Source of the DNA: Brachyhypopomus gauderio
Lineage: Eukaryota; Chordata; Actinopteri; Gymnotiformes; Hypopomidae
Direction of reading: 5' to 3'
DNA length: 64,000 bases
NCBI RefSeq assembly: GCF_052324685.1
Contig: NC_135223.1
Coordinates: 21,319,869 to 21,383,868, forward strand
A program made the position numbers and the translations under genes. Shown one piece after another: positions 51,101 to 62,075 of the stretch (positions within the stretch are counted from its first letter, which is position 1; every line of letters begins with the position of its first letter). The notes below the pieces were generated by a model. That model was not told the DNA's origin and did no database searches. It worked only from the letters and a program-made list of their open reading frames with translations.

Positions 51101-54100
51101 TTCGTTTTTGTCTTGTGTGCGTTTGGACAATATTTTTCTCCTCATGCATAATTAGACATCATTAGCTAGATCGTGGATGTTAAACGACTAATTACCTTTT
51201 CTTACACATAACATTAAACAGCTTTGACTTTGTTTATTGCAGAGTACACTAGTGATCAAAAGATTACACGCAAGCCAAACGCAGCACGAACTCCTGACAT
51301 GTGTTAACATTTTGGATGTCTTGGGTTTCCAGCAGTCAGATTCTGGCTGTGGCGTGCACGTATTTCTGCATGGTGTGACAATGACTTGTTTACACTTGCT
51401 CGGTCTGTCGTCGTTTTCTCTCCACTGTACACACGAGGAGTGTAGTAATGGTGTAGAGCATTAGGGAGAGATTATTGACCAAGTTCAGATTGAAAACAGG
51501 CATCCTCCTTGGAGTTTCTCTAAATGACATCGCTCTGGATTTCATGAGACCATGTTGGTCTCTCTTTTCTTTTTCTTTGTGCTATAAAACCCCATGAGGT
51601 GTATTCTCACGATTAGACTAATGTTTTTCAATTACAAGTTCTTTATGGAAAGCCACGGCTATTAACATTTGCAAGGATAACAAGGCTGTTCCAGCCCATC
51701 AAACCGTTCTTTGATAACCACATTTTAATTGTAGAATTAGAAAAAAAAAGTGCAGACCTGCAGTTAAATAAGAGTATTACTGATCATATTACCCTATAAT
51801 GATAAAATAAATCACCATACACCCATCATACACCCAAAATGCTTTGCTATGATGTGGGCTAACCATTTCCAAATCTGAAATGTTCCCAACTCTCAAACTA
51901 TACTGTGAAGCATTCTGAAATTAAACAGAAGCTTCCTTCAATAAAGTAAAATGGTACATCCTGCCTACTTTGCCCAGGTGAGTTTTGTCAGCAACATCTG
52001 TAAGTGGGGGATTGAACAGCTGTAGCCCTGTGGCAATGATACATTTTTCGAAAGAACTGCTAAAAGCAAGAGGTCCATTTTCTAAAAGTACACATGAATG
52101 TCCAAGGGGGTTAACGCTAAATGTACTGGCAGTTTCTTCTGTTTACTAAAACCCACGGTTTTACATTCATATTTGGGGAAACAAGACGCTGGTTGTGTTT
52201 CTAACCTAGTATATTGAATATATTAAAAAGTAGACTGTGTAATGCATTTAATTAATTTATTGTTTTCTTTTCTTGTTAGGTGTGGCAGTACATCACATTG
52301 ATGAGGCGTATTTTTCTGATTGACTGCCCTGGTGTCGTCTACCCCTCTGAGGACAGCGAAACTGATATTGTGTTGAAGGGAGTGGTGAGATGTTTGTCAC
52401 TCTGGTCCTGCTTTCTGCTGCTGCGCTGCTCAGTGCTGCTTTCTCAGATCTCACTGCGCTGTATCTGTCATGCCCGTGTCCCCAGGTTCAGGTGGAGAAG
52501 ATCCGTAACCCGGAGGATCACATCGGAGCCGTGTTAGAAAGAGCCAAAGCTGAGTACATCCAGAAAACATATCGCATCCCATCCTGGAACTCTGCCGAGG
52601 ACTTTCTGGAAAAGCTGGCCTTCCGCACGGGAAAACTACTCAAGGTCTGGCTTCTGATTGTCGAGGAGCACACAGCATGTTGAAGTGGTGTTACAGCTCA
52701 GTGGTTGTTTACTCTGACCTCTCGGTAAACAAGTCCACGTATGCTGGAGCATGCCAGCGTGAGGAGCACAACACGGAACAGGGCTGGAATCAGTTTGAGC
52801 GGCAAGATGTGGATTTTTTCTGCTGATTATGAAAACCTGCTTTTCACTATCCGAATGTTTTCCAGTTAAATGAACAAGGCATGATGTATTCAGTAAAAAA
52901 TTAGTAAAAACTAAAAATAATAATTCCTGGAACCTTTGATAGCTCATGCTGAGCTTTATCCGGTGTACGCAGGTATTGGTATTTGAACAAAAAGTGTGTT
53001 GCTAAAAGAAAATCATGTCTTTGGCTTAATGATGACTTACAGGGCAAAGATGGTTCAACTGTCCTCATAAAATACAGTGACTGCCCTGTGTTCTATGAAT
53101 CATGGATACTAAATCTACATTTGGAATGCAGGGCGGAGAGCCTGACTTGTCGACGGTCTCTAAAATGGTGCTGAACGACTGGCAAAGAGGGCGCATTCCG
53201 TTTTTTGTAAAGCCACTTGGAGTTCAAATGGATGAGGAGGTAAATTTAAAGCAATATTTTAAATATATTTTTATTTTTGCACTGTGGTTTAATTCAAGAA
53301 CCAAATGAACTTATAGATCAGAGAGCAGCATTGTCACTCATGTCTGAAAAATTTACATCAGTATGTGGCATTGGCCCTAAACTGGGTTTAAACTGTCTTA
53401 GTGGGACACCCCATTTTCTTTGCCCTTCTTCGCAGGAAAAGGCACAGATTCCAGTGGAAGAGTCTAGACTGGAAACGGAGCAGCTGGCCAGTGAAGAGGA
53501 GTCCAAGCAGCAGAGCACAGACGTAGCAGAGTCCGCTGACCAGGACACCGCCATCCTGCAGGAGCGCAAACGCGAACAGGTGCAAAGGATCCTCTCCACC
53601 GTTCGGCAAAACTTCGGCAAAATCAACGTTGCCCCCGAGTTCAGCGAGGAGGATCTCGTGCCAGTGGAGATGCCTGATCTCGACTTCCCTGGGTCCAAAG
53701 AGGATGAAGAAAGAGGAAGTGAGGAGGAGGAGCAGGAGGAGGAGGACACGGAGGAGAGTGGAACGCAAGAAGGAGAGAGTGGAAAGGAATTGACTGCAGA
53801 TGGCCAGTCTGACAAAGAAGAAGGAAGGAGTGCACGCGATGTGAACAGAGAGTTGGACGAGAAGATAACCAAATTAAAGCATTTCCTGGATCGTGCCAAG
53901 TCCAAGCGCTTCTCTGCGATCCGGTGCGTTGGCCCCTCTGTTCCTGTAGCCCTCTTGTTTCACGAGTGCTTTCCTTTTAGTTTCATTCTGTCAAAGAATC
54001 CATGTTGCCCATCTCTGCGCTCAGCACTGGCTTTGGCCACAGATCTACACCCTGCTTTCACGTACACTCTGCATCACTGCGTTCTTGCTGTTTTTTCGGA

Positions 54101-55081
54101 GTGTCTGTGTACAAGTCTGAATCAGATTTGGCAGCACCTCTAAGACCTTGATAATAGGTTGGGTGTCCTGTAAGTAATAAGTACTTTGTTTTAATGTGTT
54201 TATGTTCGACAGAATTCCCAAGGACCTTTCTGAAAAGGTTTTTGTTTCAAAGGAAACAAAAATGGAACAGAAGGGAAAGACCCCGCCACAAAAAGGTAGA
54301 AATTCAATTCCAATCTCCCAGACAGTAAATGTCTATGTTCTGTATGTTATTATATAAACTATTAAATACAATTTGAAATTGTGTACAAAGGAAATGTGTG
54401 TTTTAAGATGTAATTTAATAAGGACATTTTTAAAAATCTGTTTGACAAACTTTGTTACTTTGGAATGGCCAGTGGTACATAGTATAAGTACTGCATAGTT
54501 TTGTTTAAGAACTGTACTAAAAAACCTTTTAAGCCAACTCTAACAGAATGAGAGCAGAAGAAGGGGCCACATTTTGACCACAATCATTTGGTAGAGGAGT
54601 ACTGCAGCATTGCACATTTAGGCTGATGTTAACATCAACAGGAAGAGGAAAGTTTGGTATAACAGTTGTCATCTCCCATTTTTCAGCTATGACGAATGTC
54701 GGAAGAAAGAGAAAAGCTCAACAAGACGAGGAGCCGCTACGCCCGAACAAGCTGACATCTAAAGAGGTTTGTGCTGTTCTAGCTCCCCTCTAGTGGCAGG
54801 CACACTCCTATCTGCGCAGACACTTGAGATGGACGTGTGCTGTTGCTGCTGTTCTAAGACTAGAGAGAATGCTTCTGGTGTTCCTCAGCTCAAATTACCA
54901 ACGTTGCACTTCTCTAGCTCATGTTGTTTGTTTTTTCCCTCCCCAGAAAAGAAGAAGGGAGCGTTCCCAGAAGGTGAAGAAGATTGGTGTTCGCTATTAT
55001 GACACGCACAATGTGAAAAACAAAAATAAAAACAAGAAAATGCCCACTGAAGGTCATAAAGGAAAAAAAGCCAAACGCTAA
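45157..55081 (+). CDS. gnl2: Nucleolar GTP-binding protein 2 (GNL2/NGP1), 16 coding exons
   Basis: GNL2 is a nucleolar GTPase for maturation and export of the pre-60S ribosomal subunit (yeast Nog2). Coding exons: 45157-45220, 45782-45866, 46015-46109, 46450-46589, 48836-49020, 49167-49233, 49387-49545, 50048-50161, 50917-51045, 52280-52384, 52486-52644, 53132-53239, 53436-53923, 54213-54295, 54687-54766, 54947-55081. All introns are GT-AG, and the phases join to 731 codons, the human length as I remember it. An N-terminal NGP1NT region ([15 protein letters not shown], then [17 protein letters not shown]) precedes a circularly permuted GTPase: G4 NKCD (255-258), G1 GYPNVGKSS (317-325), then G3 DCPG (361-364). 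Exon 13 encodes a long Glu/Asp-rich acidic stretch. The C-terminus is Lys-rich (VGVRYYD-like, [19 protein letters not shown]). No broken domain was seen. Confidence 0.97.
46590..48835. other. gnl2 intron 4, with small tandem repeat
   Basis: This 2.2-kb intron is one of the largest in gnl2. At about 47641-47732 it holds three copies of a roughly 30-bp unit (GTGGTGTTATTATTGTATTA with variants). No snoRNA C/D or H/ACA signature could be made out by eye. The short open frames are not conserved. Confidence 0.6.
51046..52279. other. gnl2 intron 9; no internal gene seen
   Basis: This 1.2-kb intron lies between the exon carrying the GTPase G1 motif and the exon carrying G3. No embedded RNA or element was recognised. 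Confidence 0.5.
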
Positions 55082-55233
55082 GAAAAGGTGCTTGGACTGC
55101 GTGCTGCGAGAGAGCTGCATTTCAATGGACCTGTCTGGTTTTGGACACTGGCCTGGGAGGTCTGGAGCTGTGTCTGAAGAGCATTTCCTGCGAGTGTGAT
55201 TCATCTGTGACTGAATCACCAATTTAAATGACC

Positions 55234-55239
55234 TTTATT
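55234..55239 (-). terminator. dnali1 poly(A) signal candidate
   Basis: TTTATT on the plus strand reads AATAAA on the minus strand, 258 bp past the dnali1 stop. It lies inside the predicted gnl2 3' UTR, so the two messages would overlap tail to tail. Confidence 0.45.
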
Positions 55240-55392
55240 CAGTGTACCATCCTTCCACATGGAAATTAGGGTTTGGGAGTCATTAACATTTTATCTCCAA
55301 AACCCCATTAAAGTACTTCAATTTACCTCACATTAATGTTTTTGTTCAGCAAAATTACAAAAACTGAGTTCTCCAGAAGAGGAGAAAGTCTG

Positions 55393-55398
55393 AATAAA
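55393..55398 (+). terminator. gnl2 poly(A) signal candidate
   Basis: AATAAA lies 312 bp after the gnl2 stop codon, followed by a GT-rich stretch (TGTGTAGTTTGG). It is the best plus-strand signal before the dnali1 3' end. Confidence 0.6.
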
Positions 55399-55496
55399 GT
55401 GGACAGGAGTGAACAAATCCTGTGTAGTTTGGTAATATTTTGAGAGCTAAAAAAGTCATTTGGCATCACCATTTACAAGTCTGAGGCATGAATGTA

Positions 55497-56897
55497 TTAT
55501 TTCCGGGGGGCAATGATGCCTTCCAGCTGGGCCTAAAAAAGGAGAAAGGGTATTTTTATATTTCTGATTGTGTTGCTCTAAGGCACTTTTCTTGACCGTA
55601 GTTGGTGGCTTCTCAACTGCCATACCTTGAGTTGCTGGTTGGTGCGTTTGAGGAACTGGATCTCCTCCGTGTGCTTCTTCTCCTCAACTTGACGTCTTTC
55701 GGCTTCTTGTCTCTCGATCGCATCACATTTGGCCTTCTGCTCATTCACCTGCCTTTCCAGATCCCTCTTCTCATTCTCCAACTCTGAAATCTGCCCAGTG
55801 ATCAGGATGCTACATTATACAGCCAAGGTCACATTTTAAGTATGTAGTCCAATGATGCATTAAAAATAATGGGGAGACTGCTGAGATGGGATGGGGAAGA
55901 TGGTGTGGTTAAATGTGCCATGCAGCCATGCCTACCCTCTTGGCCATATCTGACTTCCCTAGCTCAGACTGCAGGGCTTTCCTCATGCCAAAGGCCACAC
56001 TGCTCTCGTACAGGGTCTGATGTGCAGCAATAGTCATGTGAATTTCATCTCGCACTCGCAACAGCAGTAACCCCCTCTCAGCACAGTTGATAGTAACTTG
56101 CCTGATTAGCTCATCTATGGAACAAAATATAAAAAATAAAATAAGTGAGTGCAACCATATATGATTATTTTTATTTGTTGTTGTTTTTTTTGGGGGGGGG
56201 GGGGGGGGGGGAGTTGTATACCAAAGCACTGAGAGTACAGCTCTCTGCGGACAGGACAAATGCCTGTTTCTCGAGCCTGTCTCTGCTGTAGTTTGAGATC
56301 CAGCTGCTCCTGTAGGTGCACCACGTCCATGCGTGTGCAGGGGGTGCTGGAGACCTGCTGCACCCACAGCTGGTTGTTCTCCACCCACGTCCTGAAACAG
56401 CAGCACGCGCAGTGTTAATGCACAAACGGGCTCGACTGCAAACACGAGGGCGGCCAGCAGGGGGCGCCGGTACCTCGGGGGCAGGATGGAGTCCAGGATC
56501 TCCTCGCTCTGCTGTCTGATGGCGTCGGCCGATGGCGACGTGGGCTTGGGTGGAGGCGGCACCGGGCCGGGTGGAGGCGGCGCGTGCGCACTCGCTTTCA
56601 GAGCTCGAGCCTGAATAGTTAACACACCTAGTGAACCTGGCTGGCTTAACTTGGGTACAAATAGAACCACTGAAACCCAAACGTTAGTCCTAATATATGG
56701 GAGTCGTGTAAATAAGTCAAATAAATGATGGAATAACTAAACTAGACACACGTATCGGTGTCGTTAGTTAACCAACCTGGTTAAACTAACTAGCAGCGCT
56801 TAGCTAGCTGGCCAGTTACCTTCGGTGTCTTCTCCGTGTTCCTGCTCACCAGTACCGGAGTGTCGTACTTCAGCAGAGAGTCGGCAGGAGGAATCAT
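55497..56897 (-). CDS. dnali1: Axonemal dynein light intermediate polypeptide 1, 6 coding exons
   Basis: DNALI1 (p28 family) is a light chain of ciliary and flagellar inner dynein arms. Exons in transcript order: 56897-56820, 56610-56474, 56391-56222, 56114-55936, 55790-55626, 55532-55497. Phases join to 254 codons; human is about 258. The start MIPPADSLLKYDTPVLVSRN is nearly identical to the remembered human start. A Pro-rich linker follows (exon 2, PPPPGPVPPPPK). The conserved core includes QLWVQQVSSTP, TRMDVVHLQEQLDLKLQQRQ, ARETGICPVRRELYSQCF and DELIRQVTINCAERGLLLLR. The C-terminal coiled coil (about residues 185-250) runs from ENEKRDLERQVNEQKAK to TNQQLKAQLEG. It is convergent with gnl2 (415 bp between stop codons) and divergent from snip1. 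An X-box upstream fits ciliary expression. Confidence 0.97.
56193..56212. repeat. Poly(G) tract in dnali1 intron 3
   Basis: A run of about 20 G on the plus strand (poly-C in the dnali1 transcript) lies within 10-30 bases of the exon 3 donor. It is G-quadruplex-prone and hard to sequence, so its length is uncertain. Confidence 0.85.
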
Positions 56898-57007
56898 GTT
56901 CAGAGTGGGAGGATGTTGAGGGAAAAGTTGAGAAAATGTCCAAAAAAGAGACACTGACTAGCGCCGCTATAGAGAACCCACTAGAAGAGCTCGCGAGCTT
57001 TGTTTAA

Positions 57008-57023
57008 GGTTACCATAGCAACC
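57008..57023 (-). promoter_or_regulatory. RFX X-box upstream of dnali1
   Basis: GGTTACCATAGCAACC matches the X-box consensus GTNRCC-N(0-3)-RGYAAC without mismatch (GTTACC, AT, AGCAAC). It lies about 112 bp upstream of the dnali1 ATG. RFX factors bind X-boxes in promoters of ciliary genes, so both site and position fit the role of the gene. Confidence 0.85.
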
Positions 57024-57642
57024 CATTAGAACCTGTTCCCCCATCGCCTCCTTCCGACACGGTCACATCAAACATTGATTTGATTTAGATAGATTTCTCT
57101 TTTGTTCATTCACTTTGCCTTTTGTTAATGGACATAAATACACTACTGACGGTTTTAAAGGCATTCAATGGAAACATTTATTCATTTCTGTTCAGAGGTG
57201 CTACTCATTTGCCACTCATCATCTCATGACTACTGCAAGTCACTCTTGGCGTGGCTCTCAGACTGCTGCATTCCCTCCACTAGCTCCCGGAGTTTGCCCA
57301 TATAAGATTTAAAATATAACACTCTACAAAATCAAAAATTGTCCTCCCCCCTCCCACCTGCAAGCATTTGTCTCCCTTTGCACCGTTTCTTGATTCCTTC
57401 GTGCCTCTAGTGCGGCACAACCTAAACCGTCGCATCTGTTAAGTGACAGGTGTGTTAACTTCAAGTGTTGACTAAAAGATCCATCTCCTCAAGAAGCACT
57501 CGAGTTATCCACAATCGCATCAAGGCACATAAAAAAAATAATTATATCCCATTGTGTGTATTCCCTGTAGCTGGGCTCTATCTTAATTGTATCCTTAGAG
57601 TTAAAGTTTCTGTTTGTTTGTTTGCTAGATAAATGATTTGTA
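57024..57642. other. dnali1-snip1 intergenic DNA; no gene seen
   Basis: No coding signal was seen between the X-box and the repeat that follows. Confidence 0.5.
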
Positions 57643-57644
57643 GC

Positions 57645-58171
57645 CGGGTTTCCATCCAAACCTTTTGAAAAAATAATGCGAAATTTCCAAGTTTCGGCAG
57701 AAAAAAAAGCGAATTAAGCCTTGTTTCCATTCATTACAGTTATGTGAATAAACTTTAGATCACGTGAGAGGACGCCAAACAATAGTGGTTTTACGTCCAT
57801 CTGGCAGTTACGCATTTTTGCACGTTGAGGTTTTGAAACATTTTTTTCTTTTTCTTTTCTATACATGGAGAAGTTAAATTCAATGTTTGCTCTCTCCAGA
57901 ACTGTTTTGTATGCATTTGCCATCTTTACATCGCGATCATGTACAGAACCACATGACTTGAGGCATGATACGTCATCGTTTATGCGAAAAACCCTTTTCC
58001 ATCCAGTTTTTCCGAATTTTGGCGATGCGATAGTCTAACTTTTCCACCTCCTCCTAGCGTAAAATCTTTTTGCGATATTTGGGGCTTTTTTCGAATTTTG
58101 GTCTTTTTCCATCCAGTTTTTTTCATGCGCATTTTCAAAATGCGCAAAAATTCGGTGGATGGAAAACCCTC
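57645..58171. mobile_element. MITE-like repeat with TTTCCATCCA ends
   Basis: The left end reads GGGTTTCCATCCAAACC. The right end, reverse-complemented, reads AGGGTTTTCCATCCACCG. TTTTTCCATCCAGTTTTT recurs internally (near 57995-58010 and 58105-58122), each with nearby CGAATTTTGG words. This is a recognisable teleost nonautonomous DNA repeat style. No convincing target duplication was found, so the borders are approximate. Confidence 0.6.
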
Positions 58172-58470
58172 TGAGGGCTCTAAGCACAGGCCGCTCTGGG
58201 CAAGCGCGTCTGCTAAACTGCGCAAATGTGAAGATAAATGCATTACACCACACATGACCACCAGATGGCGCCAAAGGCGTCGTCAAAGCGGAACTAAAAG
58301 TCTCTTCCTCGTTTCGGAGGGAACCGATTTGACGGGCGTACAGGACACAGGGCCCAGTTGTGTGGCGCTAGACAACATTTTCGACGTGAGATTTACGACT
58401 TTTGTTGAAATGAGATAATATGAGATAATAATACTCGTCACTGGTAGGAAACAATCGATCGGCGCTCGTG

Positions 58471-58624
58471 ATGGATGACAGGAAACGAGACAAAAAGTCT
58501 CCCGTTCGTGAAAAAATCAAAATAAAAGAAGAGAAACTGAGCCCGGTTAGGCCTCACAGACCGCGCCGTTTGAGTTCCGGCTCGGACCGCAGCAGCACGA
58601 GCCCGCCGAGGAGACGCGAACATC

Positions 58625-58719
<95 letters not shown>

Positions 58720-60625
58720 TTCAAACGGAAGTTTTCGTGCTGTATGCCTGATTTTAAATGTTGCAGCCACACTGTCAAACTTTAATATCCCTGCTGTAAT
58801 TATAGATCGCACGTCAGAGAGAAGGACAGATCGATAGAAAGAAGGGATCGCTCGTCAGGACGACAGCGGGACAGATCCCCGCCAGGCCGGAGAAGAAGTC
58901 CTGATCACACTGATGTCCGGATAAAGCGGGTGGAGTAGACCACAAATACTAGAATTACAGATAACTGTGAATGGTTCATCTATAACGTCTGTTGAATAGG
59001 ATATATTGTACGTTTTGAAGATATAACCGTAAATTTGAACCCATTTCCTTTCGTTTCCAACCTATTTGTTGCACGTTTTACAACTAGGGTCCTGATTATG
59101 TATGAATAAACATTACAAGTATTTTTTTTATTCTGCTGTTTCGTCTTCAGAAAAAAGATGATCAGCGTGAAAGAGGGAGTGCGTCCCATGAGCAGCGCGT
59201 CAAAAGAGAAAGAGACTTGCCTCGTCAGCGAGAGCGTGAGACGGTACAGCAGAGACACAGAGAGAGGTCTTGTGAGCGGCAATCACATCTACAGCAGCAG
59301 CAGCAAGCAGAAAGGGAACAGCACAATGAGCGTCGTCGAGAAAACCGACTTAGGCAAGAGGCAGACGATGAAAACGAGATGCACGCCTTTGGTGGTGAAC
59401 AGAGCAACGATTCTGCCACTGCAGCTGAGAAAGAAAAGCCCAACTTTGAACTCTCAGGTGCCCTGGTGGAAGATACCAACACGTTTCGAGGGGTGGTCAT
59501 TAAGTACAATGAGCCACCCGAGGCCCGAATACCTAAGAGAAGGTGGCGATTATACCCTTTCAAAAATGATGAGCCACTGCCAGTCATGTACATCCATCGG
59601 CAGAGTGCCTATTTGCTTGGAAGACAAAGGAAGATAGCTGATATACCTATTGATCACCCTTCTTGTTCCAAGCAGCATGCTGTCTTTCAGTACAGGTGAG
59701 AGAACTTTTCAGTGATTCGTATATATTTACATGTGTTTCATTTCAGTGTGTGTAAGAAAATGTTACAAATGAGCATAAGCACACTCACAGTGTTCGGGTG
59801 TTTCCTGTATTGAGAATTTCAAGCTTCAGTCAATTTTCGTGCAGTCCTCAGCTATTGACAAAACTGACCAGTGTCTTCACTTGTTCACGGCCTAAACTGC
59901 TTTGAACCTAGACAAGGACAGTGTTCTGTGGTAGGATGCTGGAGGAATTGGCTGACCATACATCAGCAAAGTTTTTCCTCTACAAGCGATCTGCTTTGTT
60001 TCTTCAAAATTAATTGGCTTAATATGCTTGTATTAGTCAATAAAATGACAACCAGGGGGCGCGCATGAGCTACTTGAAGACAAGACACACAAGCATCTAT
60101 GTGCACATACTCAGTATGATAAAATCGCCTGCACGAAAAACTTTGCCAATACCAACTCTTAGCAAATGCATTTAAAGGATCTGGTCAGCGTTCTTACTCT
60201 GGTCAATAGAAAACCATTCATGTTATATTGACATTAATGGCATATAGCAGGTGCTTTCATGCACATTGACTTTAGTTCTGCACTGAACTGCTTCCCAAGA
60301 CATTTTCTTCTTCATGCTTCAGCACGTCATAATGCAATGCATCGTTTTTGTGGTTTTCAGGCTAGCAGAGTTCACTCGAGCTGACGGCACGGCAGGCAGG
60401 AGGGTGAAGCCCTACATTATTGACTTGGGCTCAGGTAATGGTACATACCTGAACAATCAGCGCATTGAAGCCCAGCGCTACTACGAGCTGAAAGAGAAAG
60501 ACGTGCTGAAGTTTGGCTTCAGCAGCCGAGAGTACGTGCTACTGCATGAATTTTCTGACACGGCTGAGGTTGATGCTAAGGGAGAAGAGGATGAAGAGGA
60601 CGAGGATGAAGGCCTTGATGAATAG
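58471..60625 (+). CDS. snip1: Smad nuclear-interacting protein 1, FHA domain, 4 coding exons
   Basis: SNIP1 is a nuclear FHA protein. It associates with the spliceosome and modulates TGF-beta/Smad, NF-kB and Myc signalling. Exons: 58471-58625, 58806-58929, 59151-59695, 60361-60625; they join to 362 codons (human 396 as remembered). Exons 1-2 encode an Arg/Ser-rich, low-complexity N-terminus (KIKEEKLSPVRPHRPRR, RDRSPPGRRRSPDH). Exon 3 continues with Gln/Arg-rich sequence, then the conserved FELSGALVEDTNTFRGVVIK and ARIPKRRWRLYPFKNDE. The FHA domain spans exons 3-4: G250-R251 in LLGR, S266 and H269 in CSKQH, N301-G302 in GSGNGTYLN. The tail is acidic (EEDEEDEDEGLDE). Intron 1 begins directly with a long GT repeat; the exon 2 donor (CGG|GTGGAG) is weak and chosen because it restores frame. 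Confidence 0.94.
58626..58719 (+). repeat. (GT)47 microsatellite starting at the snip1 exon 1 donor
   Basis: An uninterrupted GT run of about 94 bp forms more than half of the 180-bp intron 1. Its first GT is the predicted 5' splice site (CATCG|GTGTGT). Open frames of Cys-Val or Thr-His repeats across it are shadows. Confidence 0.95.
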
Positions 60626-61919
60626 TGCCCACTGAATGGGTACTGAAGTACTTCTGTTCTATTGGACTCTTAAAGAGCATTATGTCTATTTGATTAAGAT
60701 CGCTGTGATCAACCCAGATGTTTTGGAAAGGGGGAGGTTGTTTTGTTAATGGTTTTGAGATTACTTTTACATTGTGGATGAGGTTTGTTAAAAATATATA
60801 CTGACGAGCTTCAGCCTGACTAGTTTGTGTGTGTAACATTCTCAGGTGGACAGCATAAGTGTGGTATCAGCTATGTGTGGCCTGGTACCGCTCAGTGTAG
60901 TCCCTTCAAACCAAGTGCTCAATGCCAGAACAAATTACTTAAAATATATATATTTTGAATAACTTGTCGGTTCTGTTATTGTAAATATGCTGGATATATT
61001 CCATGAGTGTTCGACTACTTGTGTTTTAGTTTGCAATTTTTGTTGATTGATTTTGTTGATTGTTTGGTGTTTTCAGTTTGTAAACATTTATATTTTACTA
61101 AATGCCACATAGCAGTTAATTGTCTTTATTGTAAAATTTAGCAAGTATTCTGGTCCTGTATTGACATTCTTGCTTGGAAATATTGGGTTGCAGTATTTCC
61201 TAATCTGTATACAATTTCGATGTTTTGTACTGTTAAATAAAAATAGATGTGTACATGTATTTTACTTTAAGATGGGAAATGTGTTTGAATTATAGAAAAT
61301 GAGAAAATGGCTTGTTCATTGTGACAAGCCATTACTGGTAATTCTATGGCTCAAATGCAAGTAAAAATATTCTTGGCAAAATGTACACAAAGATACTTAT
61401 TCTACAAACAAAAAATGTTCAAACATTTTCTTTGACTATTATCCATAATCTGTTGATATTTGCTAACACATCAGCATTTAATCTGTTCAGTCAAAAAGTT
61501 TTTGAGGTAAACTGAACTTCATAAAAACATTTGGTATATATTATTCCCTCACCATAAAATTCTCACTCTCTTGTGGGGGGTCAAACATGTTTCATACAAA
61601 AATCAATTGTATATTTTTATTTTTTACGATAACGATTAATTTATCTAAAATTAATTTAGACTAAATAACGTGTTGAATATGCACATCCCACACTGATGAC
61701 CGCTTCATTGTGAACAGTGTCCTGCTGAAGCAGATGATGATGCCACACAACTCCAGGCCAAGAGAAGCGAGAGGCAAGTGTCACGTCAGACCTTTCAAAA
61801 CCATTTACATCAGAGTGGTCTGCATGCTAGATGATCTGCAAGAACATCTGACCGGGGCACGTGTCATCGTCTTCCATGGGTCAAGTAGCATTTAGGCTAC
61901 CAGGGACCCGGGGGGCCTC
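60626..61919. other. snip1 3' UTR and intergenic DNA
   Basis: The first roughly 0.6 kb is probably snip1 3' UTR. The remainder is AT-rich without a recognisable gene. Confidence 0.55.
61236..61241 (+). terminator. snip1 poly(A) signal candidate
   Basis: AATAAA in a TGTTAAATAAAAATAG context lies 611 bp after the snip1 stop, followed by a GT-rich ATGTGTACATGT. This implies a 3' UTR of about 0.6 kb. Confidence 0.6.
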
Positions 61920-62075
61920 AGTGCTGTTTACTGATGGAAGTCAATTCACACTCCGCAGAAATGATGGCTGACAATGGTGTTGGAGACGTCAATGAGAGCA
62001 CTATGCATCAGCCACTGTTGTCACCAGACGAGCCTTTGGTGGTGTGTTACTATGTGGGCAGGTGTGCCTAGTCAA
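61920..62075 (+). pseudogene. Degenerate Tc1/IS630-type transposase relic
   Basis: In frame from 61921 the plus strand reads VLFTDGSQFTLRRNDG, stop, QWCWRRQ, stop, EHYASATVVTRRAFGG. This matches the region around the first catalytic Asp of Tc1/IS630-like transposases (typically FTDESRF, then RVWRR, then FGGGG). Two in-frame stops and the Glu-to-Gly change after the Asp show that it is dead. Sequence at 61710-61900 may be an older part of it. No ends were found. Confidence 0.6.

Noticed and set aside
53277..54143. 288-codon open frame as a single exon
   Set aside because: Only 53436-53923 is gnl2 exon 13. The frame on either side reads through introns, as the phase-correct splice sites show.
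58438..58837. Open frames of Cys-Val or Thr-His repeats on both strands
   Set aside because: They are translations of the (GT)47 tract. Only the snip1 exon 1 frame before it is real.
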